Assembly: GCA_016706405.1 (NCBI GenBank)
Contig: JADJJT010000001.1
Location: forward strand, 1,119,501 to 1,183,500
Length of the DNA: 64,000 nucleotides
Source of the DNA: Sphingobacteriales bacterium
Lineage (GTDB): Bacteria > Bacteroidota > Bacteroidia > Chitinophagales > UBA2359
Reading direction: 5' to 3'
In this document: positions 1 to 8,849 of the stretch, one piece after another
Layout: every line of letters starts with the position of its first letter
Numbering within the stretch: position 1 is the stretch's first letter
The notes under the pieces: generated by a model
The model's input: only the letters and a program-made list of their open reading frames with translations
Database searches by the model: none
What the model was told of the DNA's origin: nothing
Program-made: the position numbers and the translations under genes

Positions 1-576
1 TTTGTTGACGAACCACACTTTTTATACAAGGCAGTACCTCAACTGTACGAGGCATTGCGCAACTGCGAGTGGGACCGCACTTTTGTAAGCGACAAACCTG
101 CTTTTATTACAGCACTGTTATCGGGAGTTGTAACCCTGTTCACCAATTTTAACCAATACGACTACACCAACGCACATCACTACCTCTTTTGGTGGCGATT
201 ACCCATTGTATTATTTTGTGCTACGTGTATAGCTATAGCCTACCAACTTTGCAAACCTTTGTTAGGGCAAAAAAAAGCGGCATTATGGCTGTTTGCAATA
301 GTAGTTTGCCCCTTGTTAATTGGCGTTTCGCAAATGGTAAATGCCGATGCTACCGCTTGGAGTGCAGCCCTGGTTACCTGGCTGGCTTTTCATAGGTTTT
401 GGCAAACAGGATATTATAAATTCGCCTTCTTATCCGGATGTTTTATGGGATTGGCAATGTTATCTAAATACAATACGCTAATTTTTTACCCATTTTTTTT
501 ACTATCCGGATACCTTTTTTATCTTCATACCGATAAAAACAACGAAAAAGCCCCCATGTTGCCCCCTAGTATTTAG
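1..576 (+). CDS. Membrane glycosyltransferase (ArnT/PMT-like), N-terminal part; 5' truncated and frameshifted
   Basis: The reading frame is open from the first base, so the gene starts before the window. It begins with an Asp-Glu pair (VDEPHFLYKA) followed by several hydrophobic membrane segments, the pattern of the GT-C fold family that transfers sugars from polyprenyl-phosphate donors at the periplasmic face (ArnT/PMT/GT39 relatives); the Asp-Glu pair is the usual acidic motif of the first loop. The frame stops at the TAG at 574-576. The following frame continues the same kind of hydrophobic protein at once, so this is one gene broken by a single-base shift. Removing one C from the C5 run at 562-566 joins the halves as LPLVFRQRLYG. 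Whether the extra C is a real mutation or a sequencing error cannot be told. Acceptor and donor are unknown. Confidence 0.75.
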   Translation, partial: FVDEPHFLYKAVPQLYEALRNCEWDRTFVSDKPAFITALLSGVVTLFTNFNQYDYTNAHHYLFWWRLPIVLFCATCIAIAYQLCKPLLGQKKAALWLFAIVVCPLLIGVSQMVNADATAWSAALVTWLAFHRFWQTGYYKFAFLSGCFMGLAMLSKYNTLIFYPFFLLSGYLFYLHTDKNNEKAPMLPPSI

Positions 577-2203
577 GCAACGCTTATATGGCCTGGCTTT
601 ACTTTTGCTCATCTCAATTATAACTTATTGGATTGTTTTTCCGGCGGCATGGACAAACCTCAACGAACTGTGGCGCGGCACCATAGGCTCAAAGGCATTG
701 CGCCCGGTAAGGCTGCCTGTAATGGGATTTACAGTGTTTTTAGTAATTGATTTTTGGCTCTTGCGAGGGCATATTTCGGAGTGGTTGCGCAACAAATTGG
801 CATTAAACAACTGGTTTTTAAGGGTTTTATCCGGATTTTTTGCCTTCGGGCTACTATTTTTACTCCTAAATCAATTTTTAGGTTTTTTGTTGTTTAATTA
901 CGAAGTCGAAAAATACGGTGCTAAAATTAGTACTTATTTTAGTACCAGTTTTGGTTCATCGCTGTTAATATCTGGGTACAACGCCTTGTATATGTTAGGG
1001 TTTGCCATTGTGGCAGGTTTTGGAGCTTACTGTATTTATGGCTTACTTAACCGACAACAAGCCTCGCATTTACAACTATCGGCCATATTGTTTATATTGG
1101 CATACTTAGGTGGTTTAGCCTTATTAGGTATTTGGGGTGCAACTCGTTACCAGGCCATTTTAATGCCCATGTATTTACTCATTGGCATTGAAGGCTTATG
1201 CTTGTTGCCACGCCCTAATTGGGTTTTGCCTCTTGCCCTTGCTATTACAACCCTCGAAACATTTTGGGTGGCACCCTTTGGGCTGCATTTTACTAATATC
1301 ATTAATTTTACCAACCGAAGCGTAACTATGGTACAAGGGCACGGTGGCTACGAAGTAGCACAATTTTTAAACGCCCAACCCAACGCCTCTCAACTGCGCA
1401 TTTGGACAGACCGCGGTGGGTTTAAGCCTTTTTTTGCCGGTATATTTTTTGATGCCGACAAACGCCCCGAAGCCGCTCATGCACATTATTTAGTACTTAC
1501 AGACGGGGGCTATAAAATGTACATCGAACAAACGCAACTACCCTATTTAAAACCCGCCGACCAAGCCGCATTTATAGCTAAATATGCCTGGTTAAAACCT
1601 TACTACCAACAACTCCCCGAATGGGAATTGCACTTAGGCCACAACCCACGCAGTTACGTTCGTATTGTACGAACCGCCGAGCCATTGCCCGGCGCCAAAC
1701 CCAACCTTAACCTTTATAACGATTTTTTTTGCGACACTTTACAAACCGTTCCGGCTAATGCACCCTTTAGCATATCGGTATGGATATTGCCCGGCGACAA
1801 TGCCATTTTACAGGGCGGCAACAGCAGTAAATACGGCCTTTATTTAACACCTTTTGAATCCAACTCAAATGGCGCAAAATTCAAAATAGGTTATCATAGC
1901 CTCAATCAAACTATTTTTGACAACACTACCGAAAAAACCTACCTGCCCGTTGAAACGCCATTTTTATCCAACAATAAATGGCAACATATTATTATAAGTC
2001 AGTATGGCGGGGCGCGTGGCTCAACATTTAAAGTGTATATTAATGGCCAGTTAGCCGATACGGGTTTTGTTCCCGAGTACCAATCGGGGGTGTTTGCCAT
2101 GGGGGTACTGCCCCAAGCTCAAAACTATGTGCAAGACTTACAAATATACCCATTTTTGCTAAATTCAAGCCAAATTGACTCGTTATACAAAGCAGGACCT
2201 TAG
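575..2203 (+). CDS. Membrane glycosyltransferase, C-terminal part, with LamG-like domain (after frameshift)
   Basis: This frame continues the GT-C type glycosyltransferase that starts before the window. It has further membrane segments in its first half (for example LLFLLLNQFLGFLLF), then a soluble region, then about 150 residues with the look of a concanavalin/LamG jelly-roll: FSISVWILPGD, the W-Q-H-I-I-I-S strand, the KVYINGQLADTG strand and a final QDLQIYPFLLNSSQIDSLY. LamG domains usually bind carbohydrate; on the outer side of a membrane glycosyltransferase this one could recognise the acceptor, which is inference. The first good start in this frame would be a TTG at 605, but I regard the protein as a continuation across the frameshift and not as an independent gene. 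The next gene converges from the minus strand after 46 bases. Confidence 0.75.
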   Translation, partial: RQRLYGLALLLLISIITYWIVFPAAWTNLNELWRGTIGSKALRPVRLPVMGFTVFLVIDFWLLRGHISEWLRNKLALNNWFLRVLSGFFAFGLLFLLLNQFLGFLLFNYEVEKYGAKISTYFSTSFGSSLLISGYNALYMLGFAIVAGFGAYCIYGLLNRQQASHLQLSAILFILAYLGGLALLGIWGATRYQAILMPMYLLIGIEGLCLLPRPNWVLPLALAITTLETFWVAPFGLHFTNIINFTNRSVTMVQGHGGYEVAQFLNAQPNASQLRIWTDRGGFKPFFAGIFFDADKRPEAAHAHYLVLTDGGYKMYIEQTQLPYLKPADQAAFIAKYAWLKPYYQQLPEWELHLGHNPRSYVRIVRTAEPLPGAKPNLNLYNDFFCDTLQTVPANAPFSISVWILPGDNAILQGGNSSKYGLYLTPFESNSNGAKFKIGYHSLNQTIFDNTTEKTYLPVETPFLSNNKWQHIIISQYGGARGSTFKVYINGQLADTGFVPEYQSGVFAMGVLPQAQNYVQDLQIYPFLLNSSQIDSLYKAGP

Positions 2204-2249
2204 TAAAGTAAATAAAAATGTTGTGGGCTAAAATAAAAGGTTTTATTTC

Positions 2250-3158
2250 TTATTTTACGTCAGCAGCACATTTTTGTACTTCTTTTTCATTTAGGGCGCG
2301 CACGAGGCGTGGGGTCATATCGGCAATTTGCAGAGGGCCAAATCCTGTTTGTACCAAGCGCAAGGTAGGAAAGCCAAGTACAGCCGTCATTTGCCGCATT
2401 TGCCGGTTAGTAATTTCGTTGGTGGTTAATTTTACCCAACTGGTAGGGATGGCTTTTCGGTAGCGCACGGGAGGGTTGCGTTCGGGCAGTGCTGGGGAGG
2501 TATTTAATTTTTGGGCGACAGCACTGGCAGTGCGCATAATTTTGCCATTATTAGTAATTAGTACCCCTTTTTGCAGTTGCTCAACCGCATCGGGGGTAAT
2601 ATCGCCTTCGACCTGCAACATAAACGTGCGGGTAAGTCCTTTAATAGGGTGGGCAATACGGCTACTCCATTCACGGTCATTTGTTAGCAGCAATAAGCCT
2701 TCGCTGTCGCGGTCTAAATGGCCAACTGCATATACATCGGTTTCAAAGCCATGCAAATCAGCCAAAACGGGGTGAGTGCTGTCTTTTTCGTTGGTAAACT
2801 GGCACAACATGCCATAAGGTTTGTAGCAAACATAGTATCGAAGATCTTCGGGGAGGGGTTGCGGGCGAAGCGTTTTTGTAGTAGCCGGTTTTTTAGCCGT
2901 TGCGGGCAGGTTTTTGGCAAATGGCTTTCCGGAAGTGGGCGACGTTTTGCGAACTTTGTTGCCTTTAGTTGAATTTTTATTGACTCCTTTATTTAAAGGT
3001 GCACTTTCGGCATTTTTTTCCGGATTTGATTTTTTACCGGATGATTTATTATTAATTGTAGTATTGGCAATACCCTCCGGATTTGATTTTTTCCGGATTT
3101 GATTTTTTGCTCCTGTTGTCGCTTTTTTATTGGTCGAGTTGTTTTTTCTTGCTTTCAT
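2250..3158 (-). CDS. rluE: 23S rRNA pseudouridine synthase, RluE/RsuA family, with basic N-terminal extension
   Basis: The C-terminal 190 residues form a small RsuA/RluE-type pseudouridine synthase: YVCYKPYGMLCQF, the catalytic loop GHLDRDSEGLLLLTNDREW (the Asp after Leu is the nucleophile by family knowledge), and the closing RQMRQMTAVLGFPTLRLVQ. This group modifies a uridine in 23S or 16S rRNA; RluE (E. coli U2457) is the nearest by length and motifs, but the exact site is inference. There is no S4 domain. Instead the first 100 or so residues are a low-complexity tail rich in Lys, Asn, Ser and Thr with a repeated KSNPE motif. Part of this tail is encoded by copies of the TCCGGA palindrome, so the tail looks like recently expanded sequence. 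Confidence 0.85.
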   Translation of the reverse strand: MKARKNNSTNKKATTGAKNQIRKKSNPEGIANTTINNKSSGKKSNPEKNAESAPLNKGVNKNSTKGNKVRKTSPTSGKPFAKNLPATAKKPATTKTLRPQPLPEDLRYYVCYKPYGMLCQFTNEKDSTHPVLADLHGFETDVYAVGHLDRDSEGLLLLTNDREWSSRIAHPIKGLTRTFMLQVEGDITPDAVEQLQKGVLITNNGKIMRTASAVAQKLNTSPALPERNPPVRYRKAIPTSWVKLTTNEITNRQMRQMTAVLGFPTLRLVQTGFGPLQIADMTPRLVRALNEKEVQKCAADVK

Positions 3159-3236
3159 AATTTTATTATCCGGATAATTGATGGCAATAAACTGCCGTAT
3201 CGTGTTAAAAAATGCCTAAAAAATCGCTTTGTTTGG

Positions 3237-3716
3237 TTATGGGCTTACAAAGTTAGCTGTTCTTTTATAAAAAATATAATCGGCTACTAAAGGTTCAATA
3301 CCGTTTATGCGGCATTCGGTGGCAATTTGCCCGCGGTGGTAAGTTGTGTGATTAATTATATGAAACAAAATATCTTGGGCTGTGTTGCTAAACTGTTCGC
3401 CTTTTGTGTTTGTGTAGGTAATAATTTGCTGCAAAGGTACAGATTGTATAATTTGTAGCGTTTGTTGATAGTTTTTAAGGTCTATTTTGGGTAAATCTTC
3501 GATTGGATGAATTTGGAAAACGCCAAAATTTGTTTCGCTGTCGTTTGGCATAATTCGTGCATTCCAAATTTGGTGGGTGTTAATGGTATGGTTTAGCAAA
3601 AGTATAGCTTTTTCGGAGGTTTTTTGGAAATTAGGATTAGTGGCTAATTTGGCAATCAGCAACTGGTTAAAATGATGCTGGTAATCAAATAAATTGGTGA
3701 AAAATTGGCTGTGCAT
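3237..3716 (-). CDS. DinB-like putative metal-binding protein
   Basis: A 159-residue protein of the DinB/YfiT four-helix-bundle type. The N-terminal helix carries LFDYQHHFNQLL (first His of the usual metal triad), and the C-terminal helix carries HIINHTTYHRGQIA, the characteristic H-x3-H motif. The middle has the conserved Trp of NTHQIWNARI. Family members bind a divalent metal and some are thiol-dependent transferases; no function is known for most, and none can be assigned here. It stands alone on the minus strand, 30 bases downstream of the methyltransferase gene that ends at 3746, and may be cotranscribed with it. The length matches the family. Confidence 0.8.
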   Translation of the reverse strand: MHSQFFTNLFDYQHHFNQLLIAKLATNPNFQKTSEKAILLLNHTINTHQIWNARIMPNDSETNFGVFQIHPIEDLPKIDLKNYQQTLQIIQSVPLQQIITYTNTKGEQFSNTAQDILFHIINHTTYHRGQIATECRINGIEPLVADYIFYKRTANFVSP

Positions 3717-3745
3717 AGCGAAAGATAAATACGAATGAAATTACA

Positions 3746-5020
3746 TTACCTCAACCACTGTTCTAAATAAAGCTGGGTAATTCCGAAATTAGTTTTAAGG
3801 GCGGCAATTTTTTGCCAAACCTCGTTACTATTTTTATTATTATTTGCCTCGTCTGCATTTGTATTTTGGTTTGAGGTTTGTTTTTCGGCCACTAAAAGTA
3901 CATTTTTGGGGGTGTGTTCGGTAGCTACAAACTCAAAAACCCGGGTTTTGTAACCATGTGCCTCTAAAATTAAGGCGCGCAATCCGTCAGTAAGTAATTC
4001 GGCCTGCCTTTCGAGTAAAATACCGTGCCGCAGTAATGGTTGCAACAGCGGTGTGGGTTGCAGGTGCTGGCGCAAATGCTTGTGGCAGCAGGGCGCACAT
4101 ATAATAACAGGAGTTTGTAGTTTAATACCCAGCGCAATAGCATCGTCAGTAGCGGTATCGCAGGCATGTAATGCTATAAGCAGGTCGGGGTTTGGTTGTT
4201 CTTCTTGTTGTTTAATATGGTTGGTGTTGGGTTGGTAGTTTTTAATGGCTCCGGATATAAAATGCAACCCTTCGAACTGGCATTGCTGGGCAATTTTGTT
4301 AGCTTGCGTTACCAATTCTTCTTTTAGTTCTATTCCGGTAATTTGAGGTTGTAAATTGCTCTGTTGCTGTTGGATTAAATAATGATATAAGGCAAAAGTG
4401 AGGTATCCTTTACCCGCCCCCATATCCACAATATGCAATTGTTTGCTTAGCAATGGATTGTTTTGCAACAGGTGGTGGATAATTTCGATATAGCGTTGTA
4501 TTTGCCGGTGTTTGGCCTGCATATTTTTAAGCACCTCGCCATTAGTATTGGTAATGCCTAACAAATACCACCAAATTTGGTCGGTTGGCAATAAATAATT
4601 TTTAGTTCGGTTATGCGCTGTATGAGTTGGTTTTATTTGGGTGGCGGCAAAGGTTTTTAGTTGCCATTGTCCTTTTTTTTGGCTATTAATTTCTGTGTCA
4701 GCTTGAGTGGAAAAAAGTCTTGCTGTATTAAAAACATGATGTGTTAATAAATGTGTAAGCAGCAACCATCCGGAAGAAATTGGGTAGTTTTTGGTAATAT
4801 CTTTGGTTTTAAACCTGTACACTGCCTGTAAATGGAAACCCGCCTTTAGCAAAATAGGTCTGAAATAAATATTATTGCATCCGGATAAAGGTATGTCTAT
4901 GGCAGTATTTTCCGGAAAAGCCAAAGGCAGTTGCAAATTGGTACTTGGATTGCTAAGGGTAATTTTCAGCAGTTGGCTATTTTGCTGGGCTTCTTGGCAA
5001 ATTTTTATAAAGTTTTGCAT
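3746..5020 (-). CDS. SAM-dependent methyltransferase, Methyltransf_32 type
   Basis: A 424-residue class I methyltransferase. The SAM-binding motif I is seen as HIVDMGAGKGYLTFALYHYL near residue 200, motif II acidic residue as ITGIELKEELV, then DLLIALHACDTATDDAIALG and the IICAPCCHKHLRQHL segment. The combination of a GAGKG glycine loop, an ALHACD motif and a CCHK motif fits the Methyltransf_32 family (related to GSTCD/METTL-type RNA methyltransferases), so an RNA substrate is possible but not shown. The N-terminal 180 residues are a separate domain of unknown function. Start ATG at 5020 is the only good candidate. The C-terminal part contains an Asn-rich linker (near NQNTNADEANNNKNSN). Confidence 0.8.
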   Translation of the reverse strand: MQNFIKICQEAQQNSQLLKITLSNPSTNLQLPLAFPENTAIDIPLSGCNNIYFRPILLKAGFHLQAVYRFKTKDITKNYPISSGWLLLTHLLTHHVFNTARLFSTQADTEINSQKKGQWQLKTFAATQIKPTHTAHNRTKNYLLPTDQIWWYLLGITNTNGEVLKNMQAKHRQIQRYIEIIHHLLQNNPLLSKQLHIVDMGAGKGYLTFALYHYLIQQQQSNLQPQITGIELKEELVTQANKIAQQCQFEGLHFISGAIKNYQPNTNHIKQQEEQPNPDLLIALHACDTATDDAIALGIKLQTPVIICAPCCHKHLRQHLQPTPLLQPLLRHGILLERQAELLTDGLRALILEAHGYKTRVFEFVATEHTPKNVLLVAEKQTSNQNTNADEANNNKNSNEVWQKIAALKTNFGITQLYLEQWLR

Positions 5021-5115
5021 ACCATACCTAATTGGGCAAAGGCAGTTTTTGTACTTAGACTACCATAAATAGAGGGCAAAATTAATCAATTATGGTTTAA
5101 AGATGAGAAAAAAAT

Positions 5116-6354
5116 CTACTCGTACCGCAACGACTCGATGGGGTCAACTAAGGCGGCGCGCCTTGCGGGGTAAATACCCGATATTATACCTACAACAAAG
5201 CAAATGACAATACCCAGCAGAAGCCAAAGCCAAGGTATTACAAAGGGGCCTTTTAAAAATAACGACACTATATTGCCTGCCAATATACCTAAGACCATAC
5301 CCAATAGTCCACCAAGTTGGCAAATTAATATTGCCTCGGTTAAAAACTGAAGCAAAACTGTGCGATTATTGGCCCCAAGTGCTTTGCTAACCCCAATTTC
5401 GCGGGTGCGTTCGGCCACAGCTACCAGCATAATATTCATTAAGCCCACTGCGCCGCCCAATAAGGTTATGAGGCCAATTATTGTTGCTGCGCTGGTAATA
5501 TACCCCGATTGTTCAATAAGTAAATTCGATAGTTCATCGCTTGTTGAGGTTTCAAAATCGTTGTTTTCCTGGTGTTTTAATTTGCGGATACTGCGCATTA
5601 AACCTTCGGCCTCGCTTGATGCAGGTTTTATTTCGTAAACTTCGCCAACCGCTACGGTAATAACATACGAAGTGCTGCTTCCGGCATATAAATTTCGGCA
5701 GATTTGTATTGGAATTACCGCTATATCATCGCTACTAAACACACTACTCGAACCTTTCGATTTAATAACGCCCACCACTCTAAATCGGCGTGTATCTATT
5801 GAAATGGTTTTGTCAATGGCTTTATTAGGCTTGTTGTTAAACAGTTTTTTGGCTACTCCACTGCCAATTATTACAACTTTTTCGCCGGTTTGATGCTCTT
5901 TTTCGTTAAAATCGCGGCCATACTCTACCTCAAGGCCAGCAACTTGCAGGTAATTCTCATCTCCACCGGTAATACTTATGGTTGGGTTTGTTTTTTCTTT
6001 TTCGTATTGTAAGGTTGTGCCAAAACCTGCCATTGCCGATATAGAAATTATACCCGGATAGGTAAACCGCTCTTTAAACATTTTAGCCTGGTCGAAATTA
6101 ATGGGCATAGTCTCTGTTTTTTTGCGTCCACGCCGGCGGGTGCCCAATTCTTCGTTGGCTTGCCTAATGGTAAACGAGTTTGACCCCATAGTCGCAAAAT
6201 TGCTGTTTAAACCTGCTTTCATGGCATCAACAGCGGTAAGTATGCCCACTAAAGCCATTAAACCAAAAGCAATAATCATTAGGGTAAGCGAGGCACGCAA
6301 TTTATTGCTCCGCACTGCCGTAAATGCTAAAACAATAATATCTGAAAACTTCAT
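5116..6354 (-). CDS. ABC transporter permease, MacB/FtsX type
   Basis: A 412-residue permease. One membrane segment lies near residues 20-42, a large periplasmic MacB-PCD domain follows (about 45-270), and three membrane segments close the protein in the FtsX domain (VGLMNIMLVAVAERTREIGVSKALGA, then two more, ending GIYPARRAALVDPIESLRYE). This is the typical layout of MacB-like, LolC-like and other mechanotransmission permeases. The ATP-binding subunit is not next to it, so the substrate is unknown. The start codon at 6352-6354 is separated by only two bases from a 130-base heptanucleotide array that forms its whole upstream region, see the repeat entry. The gene has no visible Shine-Dalgarno site. 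Confidence 0.88.
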   Translation of the reverse strand: MKFSDIIVLAFTAVRSNKLRASLTLMIIAFGLMALVGILTAVDAMKAGLNSNFATMGSNSFTIRQANEELGTRRRGRKKTETMPINFDQAKMFKERFTYPGIISISAMAGFGTTLQYEKEKTNPTISITGGDENYLQVAGLEVEYGRDFNEKEHQTGEKVVIIGSGVAKKLFNNKPNKAIDKTISIDTRRFRVVGVIKSKGSSSVFSSDDIAVIPIQICRNLYAGSSTSYVITVAVGEVYEIKPASSEAEGLMRSIRKLKHQENNDFETSTSDELSNLLIEQSGYITSAATIIGLITLLGGAVGLMNIMLVAVAERTREIGVSKALGANNRTVLLQFLTEAILICQLGGLLGMVLGILAGNIVSLFLKGPFVIPWLWLLLGIVICFVVGIISGIYPARRAALVDPIESLRYE

Positions 6355-6356
6355 AA

Positions 6357-6486
6357 GGCTATTGGTTGGTGGCTATTGGCTGATGGCTATTGGCTATTGG
6401 CTATTGGCTATTGGTTGGTGGCTATTGGCTGATGGCTATTGGCTATTGGCTATTGGTTGGTGGCTATTGGCTATTGGCTATTGGCT
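6357..6486 (-). repeat. Heptanucleotide tandem array A (AGCCAAT/AGCCATC units)
   Basis: About 18 imperfect seven-base units run here; read on the minus strand they are mostly AGCCAAT with AGCCATC and AACCACC variants. The array ends two bases before the ATG of the permease gene (6354) and, on the other side, overlaps the last codons and stop of the SPOR-like gene (ending at 6471). Two further arrays with the same unit and the same orientation relative to the following start codon lie at 9577-9634 and 9985-10168. Confidence 0.95.
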
Positions 6487-7127
6487 GTCAATGGTTTTAA
6501 AAATGCTTCGGGAAAGCCCAGTTCGCGCACTTTTGTCAATACATTTTGAGCGGTAGCCCGGCCTGTAAATACACCAACATAAACACGCACTTTTCCATTG
6601 TCAATATCGCTTGTAACATCGCCTAACTCGGCAACACGACTAAAATGGCGCACATCAACGCTATTAAAATTGCCTAATTGAATTTTATATGGGGTAGTAA
6701 TATCCGGTGTTGTGGTAGCAGTATTAATCGGATCCTGTTTTGAGGCTTGTATCACTTTAGCGTCAACATATCCCAAATTTATCAGTTTGGGTAATTGAAC
6801 TTCGGCATCGGCAACTGTTTTAAATCCGGTAACAAAATAACGTATTAATCCATTGGGGGCCGGCTCGGTAATTACCGTACCTATTTTTTGTAATTCGGGC
6901 AGTTTTTCGGTTTGTATCGTTTTAAAGGCACCTAATGAAATTTTAAAGTTACCCGCTGCCTTTGCCTTTGGTGTATTACTAGATTTGGGTGGCGGAGGTG
7001 GGTTTTGTGCCTCAAGTTTAGTTGGGGCAAAACTTAGGGTTAGGGCAAATAGCAATATTGCTGTTAAACCATTAAAAAAAATATTGGTACTTTGGTGAGA
7101 TTTAAAAGAACAAAAGCAATGTAGCAT
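6471..7127 (-). CDS. Exported protein with two SPOR-like repeats
   Basis: The chosen start is ATG at 7127, giving 218 residues; the frame is open a further 25 codons upstream but those residues do not look like protein. Residues 1-40 form a signal peptide (hydrophobic ILLFALTLSFAPT, then LEAQ). A proline run follows, and then two similar units of about 70 residues: FKISLGAF...GLIRYFVTGFKTVADAE and YKIQLGNF...GKVRVYVGVFTGRATAQ. These match the SPOR fold, which binds denuded peptidoglycan strands. The last residues, T-A-N-S-Q, are encoded by the edge of heptanucleotide array A, so array expansion has replaced or extended the natural C-terminus. Confidence 0.75.
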   Translation of the reverse strand: MLHCFCSFKSHQSTNIFFNGLTAILLFALTLSFAPTKLEAQNPPPPPKSSNTPKAKAAGNFKISLGAFKTIQTEKLPELQKIGTVITEPAPNGLIRYFVTGFKTVADAEVQLPKLINLGYVDAKVIQASKQDPINTATTTPDITTPYKIQLGNFNSVDVRHFSRVAELGDVTSDIDNGKVRVYVGVFTGRATAQNVLTKVRELGFPEAFLKPLTANSQ

Positions 7128-7254
7128 AATAAAACAAGTATATTTATTTTGTATTAACGATGAAGACAGCCTAATTTTTACTATATGTGGGCATAACAAC
7201 AACGAGGGGCAAAAAATTCCGGATAAGCCAATGCAAAATTAACAAATTAGCAGA

Positions 7255-8622
7255 TTATACCGGTTCGTTGTGTAAAAGTTTCTCAATAAAGGCGGCAATG
7301 GTGGCTGCTTCGGCTTGGTATTTGCTAGTTGCCGGCCCATTAAATCCGGTATAAATTTTGGCAATTTTTCCGTTTCTGTCAATATAAATAGTGGTGGGAT
7401 AGCCTTTAATTTCGGTTAGCTCGGGCAATGCCTTGGCAGTTCCTTGTTTATTGGGCTGCCCAGCCAACAATACTTCGTAAGGAATTTTAAAATAGTTGGC
7501 ATATTTTTTTAATTGTTCGGTAGCTTGGGCAGGGTCGGTTTGGGTTTCAAAGGCCAGGGCTATTACCTCGAGCCCTTGTGCATTGTATTTGTTGTATAAA
7601 TCTACTAATAACTTGGTTTCGTCGGTACAGTTTGGGCACCAGCTACCCATAATTTGAACAATTACGGCTTTGTTTTTATATTTTGGGTCGCTTAACGATA
7701 CGGTTTGCCCATTCACGTTAGGAAGGGAAAAACTAAGCTGTGTATTTGCTTTTTTGGACTTTGTTTGGGTTTCCGGATTGGGCATTATGGCTTTGCCTTC
7801 CGGGTCGGGGCTGGCCCACCATTCTTCGTGGAGGTGGTTGCCCGACCAAAACTCGCCCATTATATTGCCGGCCTCATCAAGTTTTCCTTTCGCTAAAAAG
7901 GCATGTGCCCCGTCAAAGCACGAGAGCATAAGCCCTTTATTGGTAACGGTGCCCTCCATATAGCGGTAATCGCCGCTTGGTGTTAAAAAAGTGCCAACCA
8001 CGTGGTTTTGGTTTTGTTTAAACTCGGCCAGCGCATCGGTTTTACTTTTGCGGTCGGTGGCAATAAACTGCACCTCCCATTTGCCGTTTACATTAACAGG
8101 CAAGTCGAGGTCAACAACGCTTACCTGAAAACGCGCACTATCGTTAAGCACACAATAAACAGGCAAGTAGTAATTGGGGCCTTTGGCGTAATTATGCCAC
8201 TCGCCTAAAATACGGCGCTCGTTAAATTGCGCTTTTATCTCGGAGTTGTAATAGGGAAATTTAATAAAAACCGAATCGTCTTTAAATGTAAAATCGGTTA
8301 CTTCAATTCTTTCGGGGCCGTTAATAATGGTCATCACATACTGGCCGTTATTGTTTTTGGCAAGTTCAAAGTTAAAAGGCAGGTCGCTTGCACCAAAACT
8401 ATCATTATTGGGGCCGGGTAAATCCATTTTTGCCCGCCATAACCCCGTAAGTAACTGCCGCGAAGCATTATTGCCAATATCGGCATTTTGTTGTGGGGTT
8501 TCAGCTTGCGGTGCCGTAGTATTATTAGTGTTGCAACCATATATTAAAAATAAAAACAACAAACAGCTAATTGCAAGAAGCTGAAATATTGTTGGTGCAA
8601 TAAAAAAAACCAACTTTTTCAT
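7255..8622 (-). CDS. Lipoprotein with C-terminal TlpA-like thioredoxin domain
   Basis: A 455-residue protein with a lipoprotein signal (LFLIYGC, lipidated Cys near residue 30). The middle (about 60-290) is a beta-rich domain of the kind found before TlpA domains in Bacteroidota. The C-terminal 150 residues are an AhpC/TSA-thioredoxin domain with the active site GSWCPNCTDE, a TlpA/ResA-like CxxC, followed by NGKIAKIYTGFNG. Such proteins reduce disulfides on extracytoplasmic proteins, for example in cytochrome c maturation or under oxidative stress; the partner is unknown. The gene stands alone, and its upstream region (8623-8849) is shared with the divergent Nudix gene. Confidence 0.85.
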   Translation of the reverse strand: MKKLVFFIAPTIFQLLAISCLLFLFLIYGCNTNNTTAPQAETPQQNADIGNNASRQLLTGLWRAKMDLPGPNNDSFGASDLPFNFELAKNNNGQYVMTIINGPERIEVTDFTFKDDSVFIKFPYYNSEIKAQFNERRILGEWHNYAKGPNYYLPVYCVLNDSARFQVSVVDLDLPVNVNGKWEVQFIATDRKSKTDALAEFKQNQNHVVGTFLTPSGDYRYMEGTVTNKGLMLSCFDGAHAFLAKGKLDEAGNIMGEFWSGNHLHEEWWASPDPEGKAIMPNPETQTKSKKANTQLSFSLPNVNGQTVSLSDPKYKNKAVIVQIMGSWCPNCTDETKLLVDLYNKYNAQGLEVIALAFETQTDPAQATEQLKKYANYFKIPYEVLLAGQPNKQGTAKALPELTEIKGYPTTIYIDRNGKIAKIYTGFNGPATSKYQAEAATIAAFIEKLLHNEPV

Positions 8623-8849
8623 GTTGTAATAAATGGCGGTTTGAGAAGGAGAGAAGTTTTTTTATCCGGATAATATATCATAAACGTCAATTCTAATAAT
8701 ATGTTATGTTTAAAGGTAAAATAAGTGCAAAATTGGCATTTTTTCCGGATTTGGTTAAAAAATAAAGTATCCGGATGATTTTAAATAAACTTTGTGCTTT
8801 TTGCCTTAACTTTCGCACCTTAAATTTTACTATAATCTAAATATAACAA

